Shown piece after piece: positions 42,734 to 51,514 of a stretch of 64,000 nucleotides of DNA. The stretch's first letter is position 1, and the number at the start of each line of letters is the position of its first letter. Both the position numbers and the translations under genes were made by a program. Source of the DNA: Brevibacillus sp. (GTDB taxonomy: Bacteria; Bacillota; Bacilli; Brevibacillales; Brevibacillaceae); the NCBI GenBank assembly GCA_017656235.1, contig JACDOF010000001.1:1-64000 (forward strand), in the 5' to 3' direction. The notes under the pieces were generated by a model. The model was not told the origin of the DNA. It saw only the letters and a list, made by a program, of their open reading frames with translations, and searched no databases.

Positions 42734-44974
42734 TTGCAAACATTTGTTTCTGACATCGACAGACGGCTCACTTCGCTCATCAGCGAAATCATGGTTGATT
42801 TTCCGCAGTTGAATGCGGATGCCGTCATTCGCGGTGCCTCGGCGAAAGCGAAACACAAAGAACTCACGGAACAAGAACTGGCGAACGTCGCCGCCATGTC
42901 GGCCGCCGAACTGATCTCCAAAGAGGAACCGGAATGGACCTATGTCGCAGCCAGGACGTATCTCGCTGCGCTGTATCACGAAGCGGCCCGAAACCGGGCA
43001 TACCCATTCAGCCTGTCTCGTCCCTACGGTTCTTTTCCCACCTTGTTGCAGCAGTTGGTTGAAAAAGGCATTTACAAAAAGGAACTGCTGACTGCCTATC
43101 GTCGGGAAGACATCGTGGAACTGGAACGAGAGATCGATCCCGAAAAGGACAAGCTGTTTACCTATTTGGGGATTGTTACGCTCGCCGAGCGGTATTTGGC
43201 CAGGGATTACACCGGCAACCTGTATGAACTGCCCCAAGAGCGGTTTATGATCATTGCCATGCACCTGATGATGCAGGAGCCCACCGAAAAAAGACTGGCT
43301 CTGGTGAAAGAAGCCTATTGGGCACTGAGCCATCAGTACATGACGGTGGCAACGCCCACCATGGCCAATGCAGGAAAAGCAAGGGGCGGACAGCTCTCGA
43401 GCTGCTTCGTGGACACGGTCGACGACTCTCTGCAGGGCATCTACGATTCCAACACCGATATTGCCCGGCTGTCCAAAATGGGCGGCGGCATCGGCGTCTA
43501 TATGGGAAAAGTGCGGGCGCGCGGCTCTTCCATCCGCGGGTACGAAAACAAATCCAGCGGGGTCATTCCGTGGATCCGCCAACTGAACAACACAGCGGTA
43601 AGCGTCGACCAACTCGGAACACGAAACGGCAGCGTTGCCGTTTATCTCGATGTGTGGCACAAGGATATCCTGGCTTTTCTGGATCTGAAGATGAACAATG
43701 GCGACGAGCGCATGCGAGCGCATGACGTCTTCACGGGTGTGTGCATTCCTGATCTCTTCATGGAAGCGGTGGAAAAAAGGGGAGAGTTTCACTTGTTTGA
43801 TCCGCATGAAGTTCGCAGCGTCATGGGCTTTTCCTTGGAGGATTTCTATGATGAGGAGCCGGGGCGAGGCAGCTTCCGCGAACGTTATGAAGCGTGCGTC
43901 CGCCATCCCCGCTTGAGCCGCGTGACCTTACCGGCCATCGAGATCATGAAGCGGATCATGATCTCGCAGCTGGAGACGGGAACTCCGTTTATGTTCTACC
44001 GGGATACCGTCAACCGCGCCAATCCCAACAAACATGCGGGAATGATTTACTCCAGCAACCTGTGCACGGAAATTCTGGAGAACATGTCTCCCACAACGGT
44101 GCGCGAAGAAGTGCTGCAGGACGGAGAGATTGTGATTCGGAAAACACCGGGCGATTTCGTCGTCTGCAACCTCTCCAGCATCAACCTGGGTCGCGCCGTA
44201 CCCGCTAATGTGTTGGAGCGGCTGATTCCCATTCAGGTGCGCATGCTGGACAACGTGATCGATGTGAATCGGATCGACGTTTTGCAGGCCCACCATACCA
44301 ACCAAAAGTACCGGGGCATTGGGCTTGGCGCCTTTGGACTGCATCATCTGCTCGCCCTCCATCATATCAGATGGGAAAGTGAAGAGGCGGTCACCTTCAA
44401 CGATCGTCTGTTTGAGCGGATCAATTATTTGGTCATTCGCGCTTCATTGGAATTGGCCAAAGAAAAAGGAGCCTATCCGCTCTTTTCGGGCAGCGAGTGG
44501 GAAAGTGGGGAGTATTTTGTCCGCAGGGGCTACGATTCTCCCGAGTGGAAGGCGCTGGCGAAAGAAGTGGCCGAATACGGCATTCGAAACGGGTATCTGA
44601 TGGCCATTGCACCCACCGGCTCCACGTCGCTGATCGCCGGTTCCACCGCTTCCGTCGATCCGGTTTTCGAGCCGGTCACCTACGAAGAGAAAACAACGTA
44701 CAAAATCGCCAATCCCGCTCCCGACCTGTCTCCCCGCACGATGTGGTACTACAAGGGAGCGCATCATCTGGATCAGCACTGGTCGATCAAACAGGCTGCC
44801 GCCCGCCAACGTCATCTCGATCAGGGACAAAGTGTCAATTTGTATGTCCGCCCAGACATCCATGCCAGGGATTTACTGCGGCTGCATATGGAGGCCTGGA
44901 AACAGGAACTGAAGACAACCTACTACGTCCGCAGCCGCGCGATTGAGATCCATCAATGCGAAGCCTGCACATAA
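42734..44974 (+). CDS. nrdA: Class I ribonucleoside-diphosphate reductase, large subunit
   Basis: Reduces ribonucleotides to deoxyribonucleotides. About 746 residues. The active-site Cys of the redox pair is in GQLSSCFVDTVDD, the radical-site residues are in SSNLCTEI (Asn, Cys, Glu), and the second redox Cys is in DFVVCNLSSINLG. The C-terminal tail carries CEAC for reactivation. No N-terminal ATP-cone is seen, so allosteric activity control may be absent. TTG 42734 is chosen with AAAGGAG nine bases before it; ATG 42725 abuts that site. The frame extends back to 42569 through the terminator and is not coding there. Confidence 0.93.
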   Translation: MQTFVSDIDRRLTSLISEIMVDFPQLNADAVIRGASAKAKHKELTEQELANVAAMSAAELISKEEPEWTYVAARTYLAALYHEAARNRAYPFSLSRPYGSFPTLLQQLVEKGIYKKELLTAYRREDIVELEREIDPEKDKLFTYLGIVTLAERYLARDYTGNLYELPQERFMIIAMHLMMQEPTEKRLALVKEAYWALSHQYMTVATPTMANAGKARGGQLSSCFVDTVDDSLQGIYDSNTDIARLSKMGGGIGVYMGKVRARGSSIRGYENKSSGVIPWIRQLNNTAVSVDQLGTRNGSVAVYLDVWHKDILAFLDLKMNNGDERMRAHDVFTGVCIPDLFMEAVEKRGEFHLFDPHEVRSVMGFSLEDFYDEEPGRGSFRERYEACVRHPRLSRVTLPAIEIMKRIMISQLETGTPFMFYRDTVNRANPNKHAGMIYSSNLCTEILENMSPTTVREEVLQDGEIVIRKTPGDFVVCNLSSINLGRAVPANVLERLIPIQVRMLDNVIDVNRIDVLQAHHTNQKYRGIGLGAFGLHHLLALHHIRWESEEAVTFNDRLFERINYLVIRASLELAKEKGAYPLFSGSEWESGEYFVRRGYDSPEWKALAKEVAEYGIRNGYLMAIAPTGSTSLIAGSTASVDPVFEPVTYEEKTTYKIANPAPDLSPRTMWYYKGAHHLDQHWSIKQAAARQRHLDQGQSVNLYVRPDIHARDLLRLHMEAWKQELKTTYYVRSRAIEIHQCEACT

Positions 44975-44994
44975 CAGCGGAAAGGAGAACGGAA

Positions 44995-46026
44995 ATGCTG
45001 CAGCAGCAGAAGGTGTTTCAGACAACTGCGCCGAACAGGTCAAACAAAATCATTAACGGCAATTGTTCCGGGGTGTTAAACTGGGATGATATCCGCCACC
45101 CGGCGATGTATAAGCTGTACAAGGTGTTAATTGCCAATCACTGGATCCCGTCCGAGATTTCCATGAACAAAGACAGGCAGCAGTTTCCGGAACTGACGCC
45201 GACCGAACAGAACGCCTTTAAGAAGATTATCGGGCTGTTGGCTGTTTTGGACAGCATGCAGACCAATTTTGTGGCCGATGTCGGATCGTACTTTACAGAT
45301 TCCTCTCTGGTGGCCATTGCTGCCATTATTAACCAGCAGGAAGTGATTCACAACCAGTCGTATTCCTACGTACTCTCCAGCCTGGTCGATTACCGGACGC
45401 AAAAGGAGGTGTTTGAATACTGGAAACACGATGAGGTGCTGCTGGAGCGAAACCTGTTCATCGCCGACATGTACCAGCGCTTTCGGGACGAAAAAACCCC
45501 TCAGACATTTTTTGAGGCGCTTGTCGCTGACATGATTCTGGAAGGAGTTTTCTTCTACAGCGGATTCGCTTTTTTCTACAATCTGGCCCGTCATCAAAAG
45601 ATGCTGGGAACCAGCCAGATGATTAGCTACATCCAGCGCGACGAGGCCCAGCACACGTTCTTTTTTGGAGAAGTGTTTCAGCTTCTCTTGACCGATTATC
45701 CCGAGCTGGATACGGACAGCAACCGGGCCTTTGTGTATCGCACAATGAACGAAGCGGTTGAATTGGAAATGAAATGGGCCCGCCATGTTCTGACCGGCGT
45801 TGAAGGCATTGATTTTCATGAATTGGACCGTTATATTCGGTTTATTGTCAATAAGCGCTTGGCGCTGATGGGGCTTGAGAGAGCGTATGAAGGAGTGGAC
45901 AATTGCATGCCGTGGATTCGACCGTTCTCCGACGAAGCACTGAATCAAACAAAAACGGACTTTTTCGAGGGAAAATCCCGCACCTATGCCAAAGTAACGA
46001 ACGAGAACGGTTTTGACGAGCTGTAA
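44995..46026 (+). CDS. nrdB: Class I ribonucleoside-diphosphate reductase, small subunit
   Basis: The ferritin-like radical-generating subunit, 343 residues. Metal ligands and the radical Tyr align with known NrdB: Asp in LAVLDSMQTNF, Glu and His in NQQEVIHNQ, then Tyr in SYSYV. Later ligands are seen in DMILEGVFFYSGF and RDEAQHTFFFGE. The ATG at 44995 follows GGAAAGGAG, 20 bases after nrdA. It shares the riboswitch control of nrdA. Confidence 0.94.
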   Translation: MLQQQKVFQTTAPNRSNKIINGNCSGVLNWDDIRHPAMYKLYKVLIANHWIPSEISMNKDRQQFPELTPTEQNAFKKIIGLLAVLDSMQTNFVADVGSYFTDSSLVAIAAIINQQEVIHNQSYSYVLSSLVDYRTQKEVFEYWKHDEVLLERNLFIADMYQRFRDEKTPQTFFEALVADMILEGVFFYSGFAFFYNLARHQKMLGTSQMISYIQRDEAQHTFFFGEVFQLLLTDYPELDTDSNRAFVYRTMNEAVELEMKWARHVLTGVEGIDFHELDRYIRFIVNKRLALMGLERAYEGVDNCMPWIRPFSDEALNQTKTDFFEGKSRTYAKVTNENGFDEL

Positions 46027-46042
46027 AGGATAAAATGTGAAC

Positions 46043-46079
46043 GCAGCCTGAGCCTGGTTTTGTACCGGGCTCAGGCTGC
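46043..46079. terminator. Long perfect hairpin after nrdB
   Basis: GCAGCCTGAGCC (46043-46054) pairs with GGCTCAGGCTGC (46068-46079), a 12-bp perfect stem. Only TTAACC follows, so it may end transcription weakly or stabilise the nrdAB mRNA end. Confidence 0.6.
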
Positions 46080-46144
46080 TTAACCGGCAACAACTGCACT
46101 CTTTTTGTACACATTCGATAATTTTCGGCATTGACAAAAAAGAC

Positions 46145-46172
46145 TTGAAATTTAAAAAATGCGTGGTATATT
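46145..46172 (+). promoter_or_regulatory. sigmaA-type promoter of the gabT operon
   Basis: TTGAAA (46145-46150) and TATATT (46167-46172) are 16 bases apart, with an extended TG before the -10. It is followed by two operator-like palindromes in the leader. Confidence 0.65.
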
Positions 46173-46205
46173 GATTGGCAGGGAAACGATTTCATATTCG
46201 CAAAT

Positions 46206-46240
46206 TATTCAATATTGAATATATTATTCATTATTGAATA
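46206..46240. promoter_or_regulatory. Tandem operator-like palindromes upstream of gabT
   Basis: Two 16-bp sites share TATTCA-N4-TGAATA: 46206-46221 (a perfect palindrome) and 46225-46240. They start 19 bases apart and lie downstream of the promoter, where a bound repressor would block elongation or initiation. The protein that binds is unknown; the AAA+ regulator at 55295 is the local candidate. Confidence 0.6.
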
Positions 46241-46282
46241 TAATAAGCAGTCATCAAAAGGGAAGAGAGGTAAAATAAAGCG

Positions 46283-47644
46283 ATGAGTACTCCAACCAGA
46301 AAGTTTATTCAATTGAAGACATCGATCCCTGGCCCCAGAGCACAGCAAATTCTTGCTCGCAGAGTAAACCATGTACCGCGAGGTGTGGGGAACACGGTTC
46401 TCTCATTTGTTGAAAAAGCTGAGGGAGCGCTGTTGACCGACGTAGACGGCAATACCTTCATTGATTTAGCTGGTGCGATTGGAACGATAAACGCAGGGCA
46501 TTGTCCGCCAAAAGTGGTTAAAGCGTTGAAAGACCAGCTCGACAAATACATCCATACCTGCTTTCACGTCATGATGTATGAACCATACGTGCAGCTCGCG
46601 GAGAAGCTGAATGAAATTACTCCAGGGACACATGAGAAAAGAACATTCTTCTTGAACAGCGGCGCAGAAGCAGTGGAAAATGCCGTGAAGATTGCTCGCA
46701 AACATACCGGGCGCAAAGCAATCATTTCTTTTGAAAGAGGATTTCACGGCAGAACCTTAATGGGAATGTCACTAACAAGTAAAGTGAAGCCCTATAAATT
46801 CGGTTTTGGTCCTTTTGCTCCGGAAACATACAAAATGCAGTATCCGTATTATTATCGCCGTCCCGAAGGAATGTCTATCGAACAATATGATGAAGAGATG
46901 CTTCGTCGTGTGGAAGATTTCTTCTTGTCAGAAGTTCCGCCAGAAGATGTGGCGGCTGTAATCATGGAGCTTGTACAGGGTGAAGGTGGTTTTGTTGTAC
47001 CTTCGAAAACCTTTGTGCAAGGCATCAAGAAACTATGTGAGAAGTACGGCATCTTGTTTATAGCAGACGAAATTCAAACCGGGTTCGGTCGTACAGGCAA
47101 ACTATTCGCTTCTGAGCATTTTGAAATTGTACCTGATCTCATGACGATGTCCAAGTCTCTCGCTGCCGGTTTGCCGATCAGTGCCGTGACAGGACGGGCA
47201 GAAATCATGGATGCAGCCAACCCTGGAGAAATTGGTGGAACTTACGGAGGCAGTCCGCTCGGTTGTATTGCTGCGCTCCAAGTAATCGAAATGATGTTAC
47301 ATGACGGCCTGGTGGAACGGAGCAATATCATTGGCGAAACGATCAAGGCGCGATTCCAAAAAATACAGCAGAAAACAAGCGTCATCGGCGATATTCGCGG
47401 ACTTGGAGCAATGTGTGCCGTGGAAATCGTCAAAGATCAAGCAACAAAGGATCCTGATAAAGAATTGACAGCGAAAATCATTTCGGAATGCGCGAGACGT
47501 GGTGTAGTTGTGCTAAGTGCAGGATTATATGGAAACGTATTGCGTTTCTTAAGTCCACTCGTCATCACGGATGAGCAGTTGAACGAAGCTCTGGATGTCA
47601 TTGAGGAAGTCATTTTGGAGAATGCCCGGAGGAGTGGGACATGA
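46283..47644 (+). CDS. gabT: Class III aminotransferase, 4-aminobutyrate type
   Basis: PLP enzyme that transaminates an omega-amino acid such as GABA to its semialdehyde. The 453-residue protein has NSGAEAVENAVKIARKHTGR, GFHGRTLMGMSLTSK, the cofactor-binding ADEIQTGFGRTG with Asp, and the PLP Lys in MTMSKSLAAGLP. The ATG start follows GGGAAGAGAGG. It overlaps the aldehyde dehydrogenase gene by four bases. The GABA assignment rests on family resemblance and the paired dehydrogenase; beta-alanine or putrescine products are alternatives. Confidence 0.87.
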   Translation: MSTPTRKFIQLKTSIPGPRAQQILARRVNHVPRGVGNTVLSFVEKAEGALLTDVDGNTFIDLAGAIGTINAGHCPPKVVKALKDQLDKYIHTCFHVMMYEPYVQLAEKLNEITPGTHEKRTFFLNSGAEAVENAVKIARKHTGRKAIISFERGFHGRTLMGMSLTSKVKPYKFGFGPFAPETYKMQYPYYYRRPEGMSIEQYDEEMLRRVEDFFLSEVPPEDVAAVIMELVQGEGGFVVPSKTFVQGIKKLCEKYGILFIADEIQTGFGRTGKLFASEHFEIVPDLMTMSKSLAAGLPISAVTGRAEIMDAANPGEIGGTYGGSPLGCIAALQVIEMMLHDGLVERSNIIGETIKARFQKIQQKTSVIGDIRGLGAMCAVEIVKDQATKDPDKELTAKIISECARRGVVVLSAGLYGNVLRFLSPLVITDEQLNEALDVIEEVILENARRSGT

Positions 47645-49065
47645 TGAAAAAACATCTGCTGATTCATGGACAGTGGGTTGAAGCAAAAAACTATACATCA
47701 TTAAAGTCTCCCTATACGGGAGAAGAAATAGCCCAGATTCCTGCAGCCACGAATGAAGAGGTTGAACTGGCAATTCAGGCTGCTTATGAAGCGCGTAACG
47801 TCATTGCAAAAATGCCTGCACATCAACGTGCTTCAATTCTTGAAAAAGTAGCTCGGTTGCTTGAGGAGCGAGCAGATGAAGCTGCAAGATTGGTCGCTTT
47901 GGAAGCAGCGAAGCCGTTTTCCACGGCAAAAGCAGAAATTGCACGTACGATTCAAACCTATAAATTTGCTGCAGAGGCGGCAAAAAATATTCATGGTGAA
48001 GTACTGCCATTGGATGCAGCGCCAGGGGGCGAAAATCGCATTGCTTATACAGTACGTGAACCATTAGGCGTGGTAGGTGCCATTACTCCGTTTAACTTCC
48101 CGTTTAACTTGGTTGCACATAAGCTTGGCCCTGCGGTTGCGGCTGGAAATGCGATTGTGTTAAAGCCAGCGTCACAAACGCCATTGTCTTCCTTCTTTAT
48201 CGCAGAATTGTTCCAGGAAGCAGGACTGCCTTCGGGGGTTCTTAACATCGTCACAGGCAGCGGACGTACGGTTGGTGAAAAAATCGTCACTGATCACAGG
48301 ATAAACATGGTGACGTTTACCGGAAGCCCAGGCGTAGGGATCGGTATTCGCAATAAGGCAGGACTGAAACGCGTTACGTTAGAGCTGGGTTCCAACTCTG
48401 CCGTAATTATCGATCAAGGTGTGAATATTGAAAAAATTATTCCGCGCTGCGTCACAAGTGCATTCGCCTTCCAGGGACAAGTTTGTATTTCTTTGCAAAG
48501 AGTATACGTACACGAAAGCGCTTATGAAGCGTTTGTTGAAAAATTCGTAGAAGCAACAAAGAAACTTAAGGTTGGAGACCCCCTGGATCCGACGACTGAT
48601 GTTTCTGCAATGATTTCTCCTGGAGACGTAAAACGAACGCTGGATTGGATTGAGGAAGCAAGGCAGCACGGTGCGGTTGTAGCAACAGGGGGGGAAGCTG
48701 AAGGCAATGTACTTCTCCCAACTGTATTGTTGCAGGCTGACCATTCGTTGAAAGTGTCCTGCCAGGAAGTGTTCGCGCCTATTGTGGTCATCAACAAGGT
48801 GAAAACGGTTGATGAAGCGATCGAATTCGTAAATGATTCTCGTTACGGGCTGCAGGCAGGAATTTATACAGATAACATCCATACTGCCCTCCATGCGGCT
48901 GAAAGGCTTCATGTAGGTGGAGTGATGATTAACGATACACCGACATTCCGCGTGGATCACATGCCTTACGGTGGGGTTAAGGAAAGCGGTACAGGACGGG
49001 AAGGGCTGAAATATGCAGTGGAAGAAATGACGGAAATGAAGCTTGTCATATTCAATCGGAACTAG
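47641..49065 (+). CDS. Aldehyde dehydrogenase, probably succinate-semialdehyde type
   Basis: NAD(P)-dependent oxidation of an aldehyde to an acid, here most likely the semialdehyde made by the aminotransferase. The 474-residue protein has the catalytic Asn segment TPFNFPFNL, the Glu in TLELGSNSAVI, and the catalytic Cys in AFQGQVCISLQRV. The ATGATG start overlaps the stop of the previous gene, implying coupled translation. The glutamate context is LELGSNS, not the more usual LELGGKS of betaine-aldehyde enzymes. Confidence 0.85.
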   Translation: MMKKHLLIHGQWVEAKNYTSLKSPYTGEEIAQIPAATNEEVELAIQAAYEARNVIAKMPAHQRASILEKVARLLEERADEAARLVALEAAKPFSTAKAEIARTIQTYKFAAEAAKNIHGEVLPLDAAPGGENRIAYTVREPLGVVGAITPFNFPFNLVAHKLGPAVAAGNAIVLKPASQTPLSSFFIAELFQEAGLPSGVLNIVTGSGRTVGEKIVTDHRINMVTFTGSPGVGIGIRNKAGLKRVTLELGSNSAVIIDQGVNIEKIIPRCVTSAFAFQGQVCISLQRVYVHESAYEAFVEKFVEATKKLKVGDPLDPTTDVSAMISPGDVKRTLDWIEEARQHGAVVATGGEAEGNVLLPTVLLQADHSLKVSCQEVFAPIVVINKVKTVDEAIEFVNDSRYGLQAGIYTDNIHTALHAAERLHVGGVMINDTPTFRVDHMPYGGVKESGTGREGLKYAVEEMTEMKLVIFNRN

Positions 49066-49078
49066 GGGGGGGCGTGCA

Positions 49079-50461
49079 GTGTCCATCATTGACGTGTCGA
49101 TCATCATCATTTACTTTATTGCGATCTTGTTCATCGGGTATTTAGGTTCAAAGAAAGCAAGAACAAGTGAAGATTATATTGTGGCAGGACGGAATTTGGG
49201 ATTTTTCATGTATTTGGGCTGCCTTGCCGCCGTCATATTAGGTGGCGCCTCCACTATGGGCACAGCAAAAGAGGGGTACACCAACGGGTTCGGTGGGATA
49301 TGGATCGTAACCATGCTGGGACTCGGTATCGTAGCAATAGGTTTGTTTCTGATTAATAAGCTGACTGGTTTAAAAGTTCTTACCATCTCCGAAATGCTTC
49401 ATAACCGCTTTGGCAGTGGATCACAAAGTATTAGTGCGATCGTTGCGGCGATTTATGCCATGCTGGTTACCACTACACAGGTCATTGGAATAGGGAAAAT
49501 TTTACACATTCTTGTCGGCTGGGATCTGGATCTTTCCATGATCATTGGAGGCGGTATCGTACTTGCCTATACCATTTTGGGCGGCATGTGGTCTGTAACC
49601 ATGACAGATATCGTGCAGTTTGTTGTCATGACAGTCGGTATTTTCTTCATCTTCTTTCCCATCAGCCTTTCCAAAGCTGGTGGCTGGAGCAGCATTACGG
49701 CAACGTTACCAGCCGAATACTTCAGCATTGCGAATATCGACGGAGAGCTGTTTGCGGCTTATTTCCTGGCATTTTGTTTAGGAATGGTTGTTGCGCAGGA
49801 TATATGGCAGCGAGTGTTTACAGCAAAGAACGTAAAGGTTGCAAAAGCAGGAACGATTGGAGCGGGTATATACAGTTTCTTGTATGCAATCGCAATCGTC
49901 ATGATTGGGATGTGTGCATTTATCGTAGTTCCCGACCTGGAAGATCCCGAGAATGCCTTTGCTGCGATGGCACTTGAAATTCTGCCAACCGGAGTGGCGG
50001 GTATCGTGTTTGCAGCTGTCATCTCTGCATTAATGTCCACAGCTTCAGGTACATTGTTGGCATCTTCTACACTGATTATAAATGATCTCATCAAACCTAG
50101 AATGCCGGCACTATCAGATGAAAGAAGATTCTTACTAGCATCTCGTTTCACTACATTCGCCATTGGGATTATTTCCATTGTATTCGCATTAACGATTAGC
50201 AGTGTTACAAAAGCGCTATTAATAGCCTATGCGTTCTTGGCGGGAGCCATTTTCTTCCCTGTCATTCTGGGATTTTTCTGGAAAGGCGCCACTGCAAAGG
50301 GAGCATTCTACTCTATTTTAGCTAGTTCACTTGCAATCGGGGTTTCCTTTTTCTATTACCCGTACTATGCGAATGAACCAATCTTCGTAGGTCTTGGGGT
50401 AAGCTTTGTAACCATTATCATTGTTTCCCTGCTTACTGCCAAACAACCTGAGAAAGCCTGA
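49079..50461 (+). CDS. Sodium:solute symporter (SSS family)
   Basis: A 460-residue permease with about 13 membrane helices. It begins SIIDVSIIIIYFIAILFIGY, then SKKARTSEDYIVAGRNLGFF, the SSS-family start, and carries AAVISALMSTASGTLLASST in the sodium-site helix. It starts with GTG at 49079 after a GGGGGGG run, 14 bases after the dehydrogenase gene. Likely cargo is a guanidino or amino compound used by the neighbouring enzymes. Confidence 0.92.
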   Translation: MSIIDVSIIIIYFIAILFIGYLGSKKARTSEDYIVAGRNLGFFMYLGCLAAVILGGASTMGTAKEGYTNGFGGIWIVTMLGLGIVAIGLFLINKLTGLKVLTISEMLHNRFGSGSQSISAIVAAIYAMLVTTTQVIGIGKILHILVGWDLDLSMIIGGGIVLAYTILGGMWSVTMTDIVQFVVMTVGIFFIFFPISLSKAGGWSSITATLPAEYFSIANIDGELFAAYFLAFCLGMVVAQDIWQRVFTAKNVKVAKAGTIGAGIYSFLYAIAIVMIGMCAFIVVPDLEDPENAFAAMALEILPTGVAGIVFAAVISALMSTASGTLLASSTLIINDLIKPRMPALSDERRFLLASRFTTFAIGIISIVFALTISSVTKALLIAYAFLAGAIFFPVILGFFWKGATAKGAFYSILASSLAIGVSFFYYPYYANEPIFVGLGVSFVTIIIVSLLTAKQPEKA

Positions 50462-50527
50462 TACGTCGGGAATTCACTCTTTTTATACATGAACAGATAC
50501 CAGATGGATCAGACAGGAGGGTAAACC

Positions 50528-51499
50528 ATGCCTAAATATCAACCCAAGAACTCATTCGAATCTCCAAGATTCAGCGGTCCTCGCACCTTTATGAGACTGC
50601 CGTACGTTGAACAATTGGATGAGCATATGGACTTTGTCATTACAGGGATTCCATTTGATTCAGGTCAATCCTTTCGAACGGGGGCTCGTTTCGGTCCTGG
50701 TGCAATTCGTGATTTTTCCATTTTACTCCGTCCATACAATCCGGAACAGGACATTCATATCTTTGATTATATTTCTGGCGTTGATTTTGGTGATATCCCG
50801 ATCATTCCGGGATATATTGCGGAGACGTATGACAAAATTGTTGCTGGTTTAACACCAATTCTGAATCGCGGAATTATTCCGATTATCCTTGGCGGAGATC
50901 ATTCCATTACATTGGGTGAACTTCGCGCTGTCGCCAAGAAGTACGGCCCTGTTGCACTCCTGCAGTTTGATGCCCATTCCGATACGTGGGACAGCTATTT
51001 CGGTCAAAAGTACAATCATGGAACGCCGTTCCGCCGTGCGTTGGAAGAAGGCCTGATAGATGTTTCCCGCTCGATTCAGATTGGCATGCGCGGAGGATTG
51101 TATGGACCAGAAGATTTAAATGATGCACGCAAGATGGGGTTTGAAGTATGGACAACGAATCAAATGAAGAAGGCCGGAGTCGAACGCATGCTGGAGGTTA
51201 TCCATCACAGAGTTGGAAGCGGCCCCGTATTCGTGACGTTTGATATCGATTTTCTTGATCCGATCTATGCGCCAGGAACAGGGACTCCGGAGGTAGCAGG
51301 GGCAAGCATTGATGAGGCCTTGGCTTTGGTCAGAGGTCTGCACGGATTGGATTTTGTCGGATTTGATCTGGTTGAAGTTCTTCCCGCATTTGATCATGGC
51401 CAAATAACATCTGCATCCGCAGCCAATATTGTATATGAGTTCATTACCTTGATCGCATTGAAAAAGAGACAGCAGCTTCAGCAGCAAAAATCATGGTGA
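50528..51499 (+). CDS. Ureohydrolase (agmatinase or guanidinobutyrase type)
   Basis: Binuclear manganese hydrolase that releases urea from a guanidino compound. The 323-residue protein has all three metal motifs: GGDHSIT, DAHSDTWD and FDIDFLDP. Neighbours convert GABA and guanidino-aldehydes, which favours 4-guanidinobutyrate (giving GABA) over agmatine. Sequence alone cannot separate these. The ATG start follows CAGGAGGG. Confidence 0.87.
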   Translation: MPKYQPKNSFESPRFSGPRTFMRLPYVEQLDEHMDFVITGIPFDSGQSFRTGARFGPGAIRDFSILLRPYNPEQDIHIFDYISGVDFGDIPIIPGYIAETYDKIVAGLTPILNRGIIPIILGGDHSITLGELRAVAKKYGPVALLQFDAHSDTWDSYFGQKYNHGTPFRRALEEGLIDVSRSIQIGMRGGLYGPEDLNDARKMGFEVWTTNQMKKAGVERMLEVIHHRVGSGPVFVTFDIDFLDPIYAPGTGTPEVAGASIDEALALVRGLHGLDFVGFDLVEVLPAFDHGQITSASAANIVYEFITLIALKKRQQLQQQKSW

Positions 51500-51514
51500 A
51501 GGAGTGAACAAACG

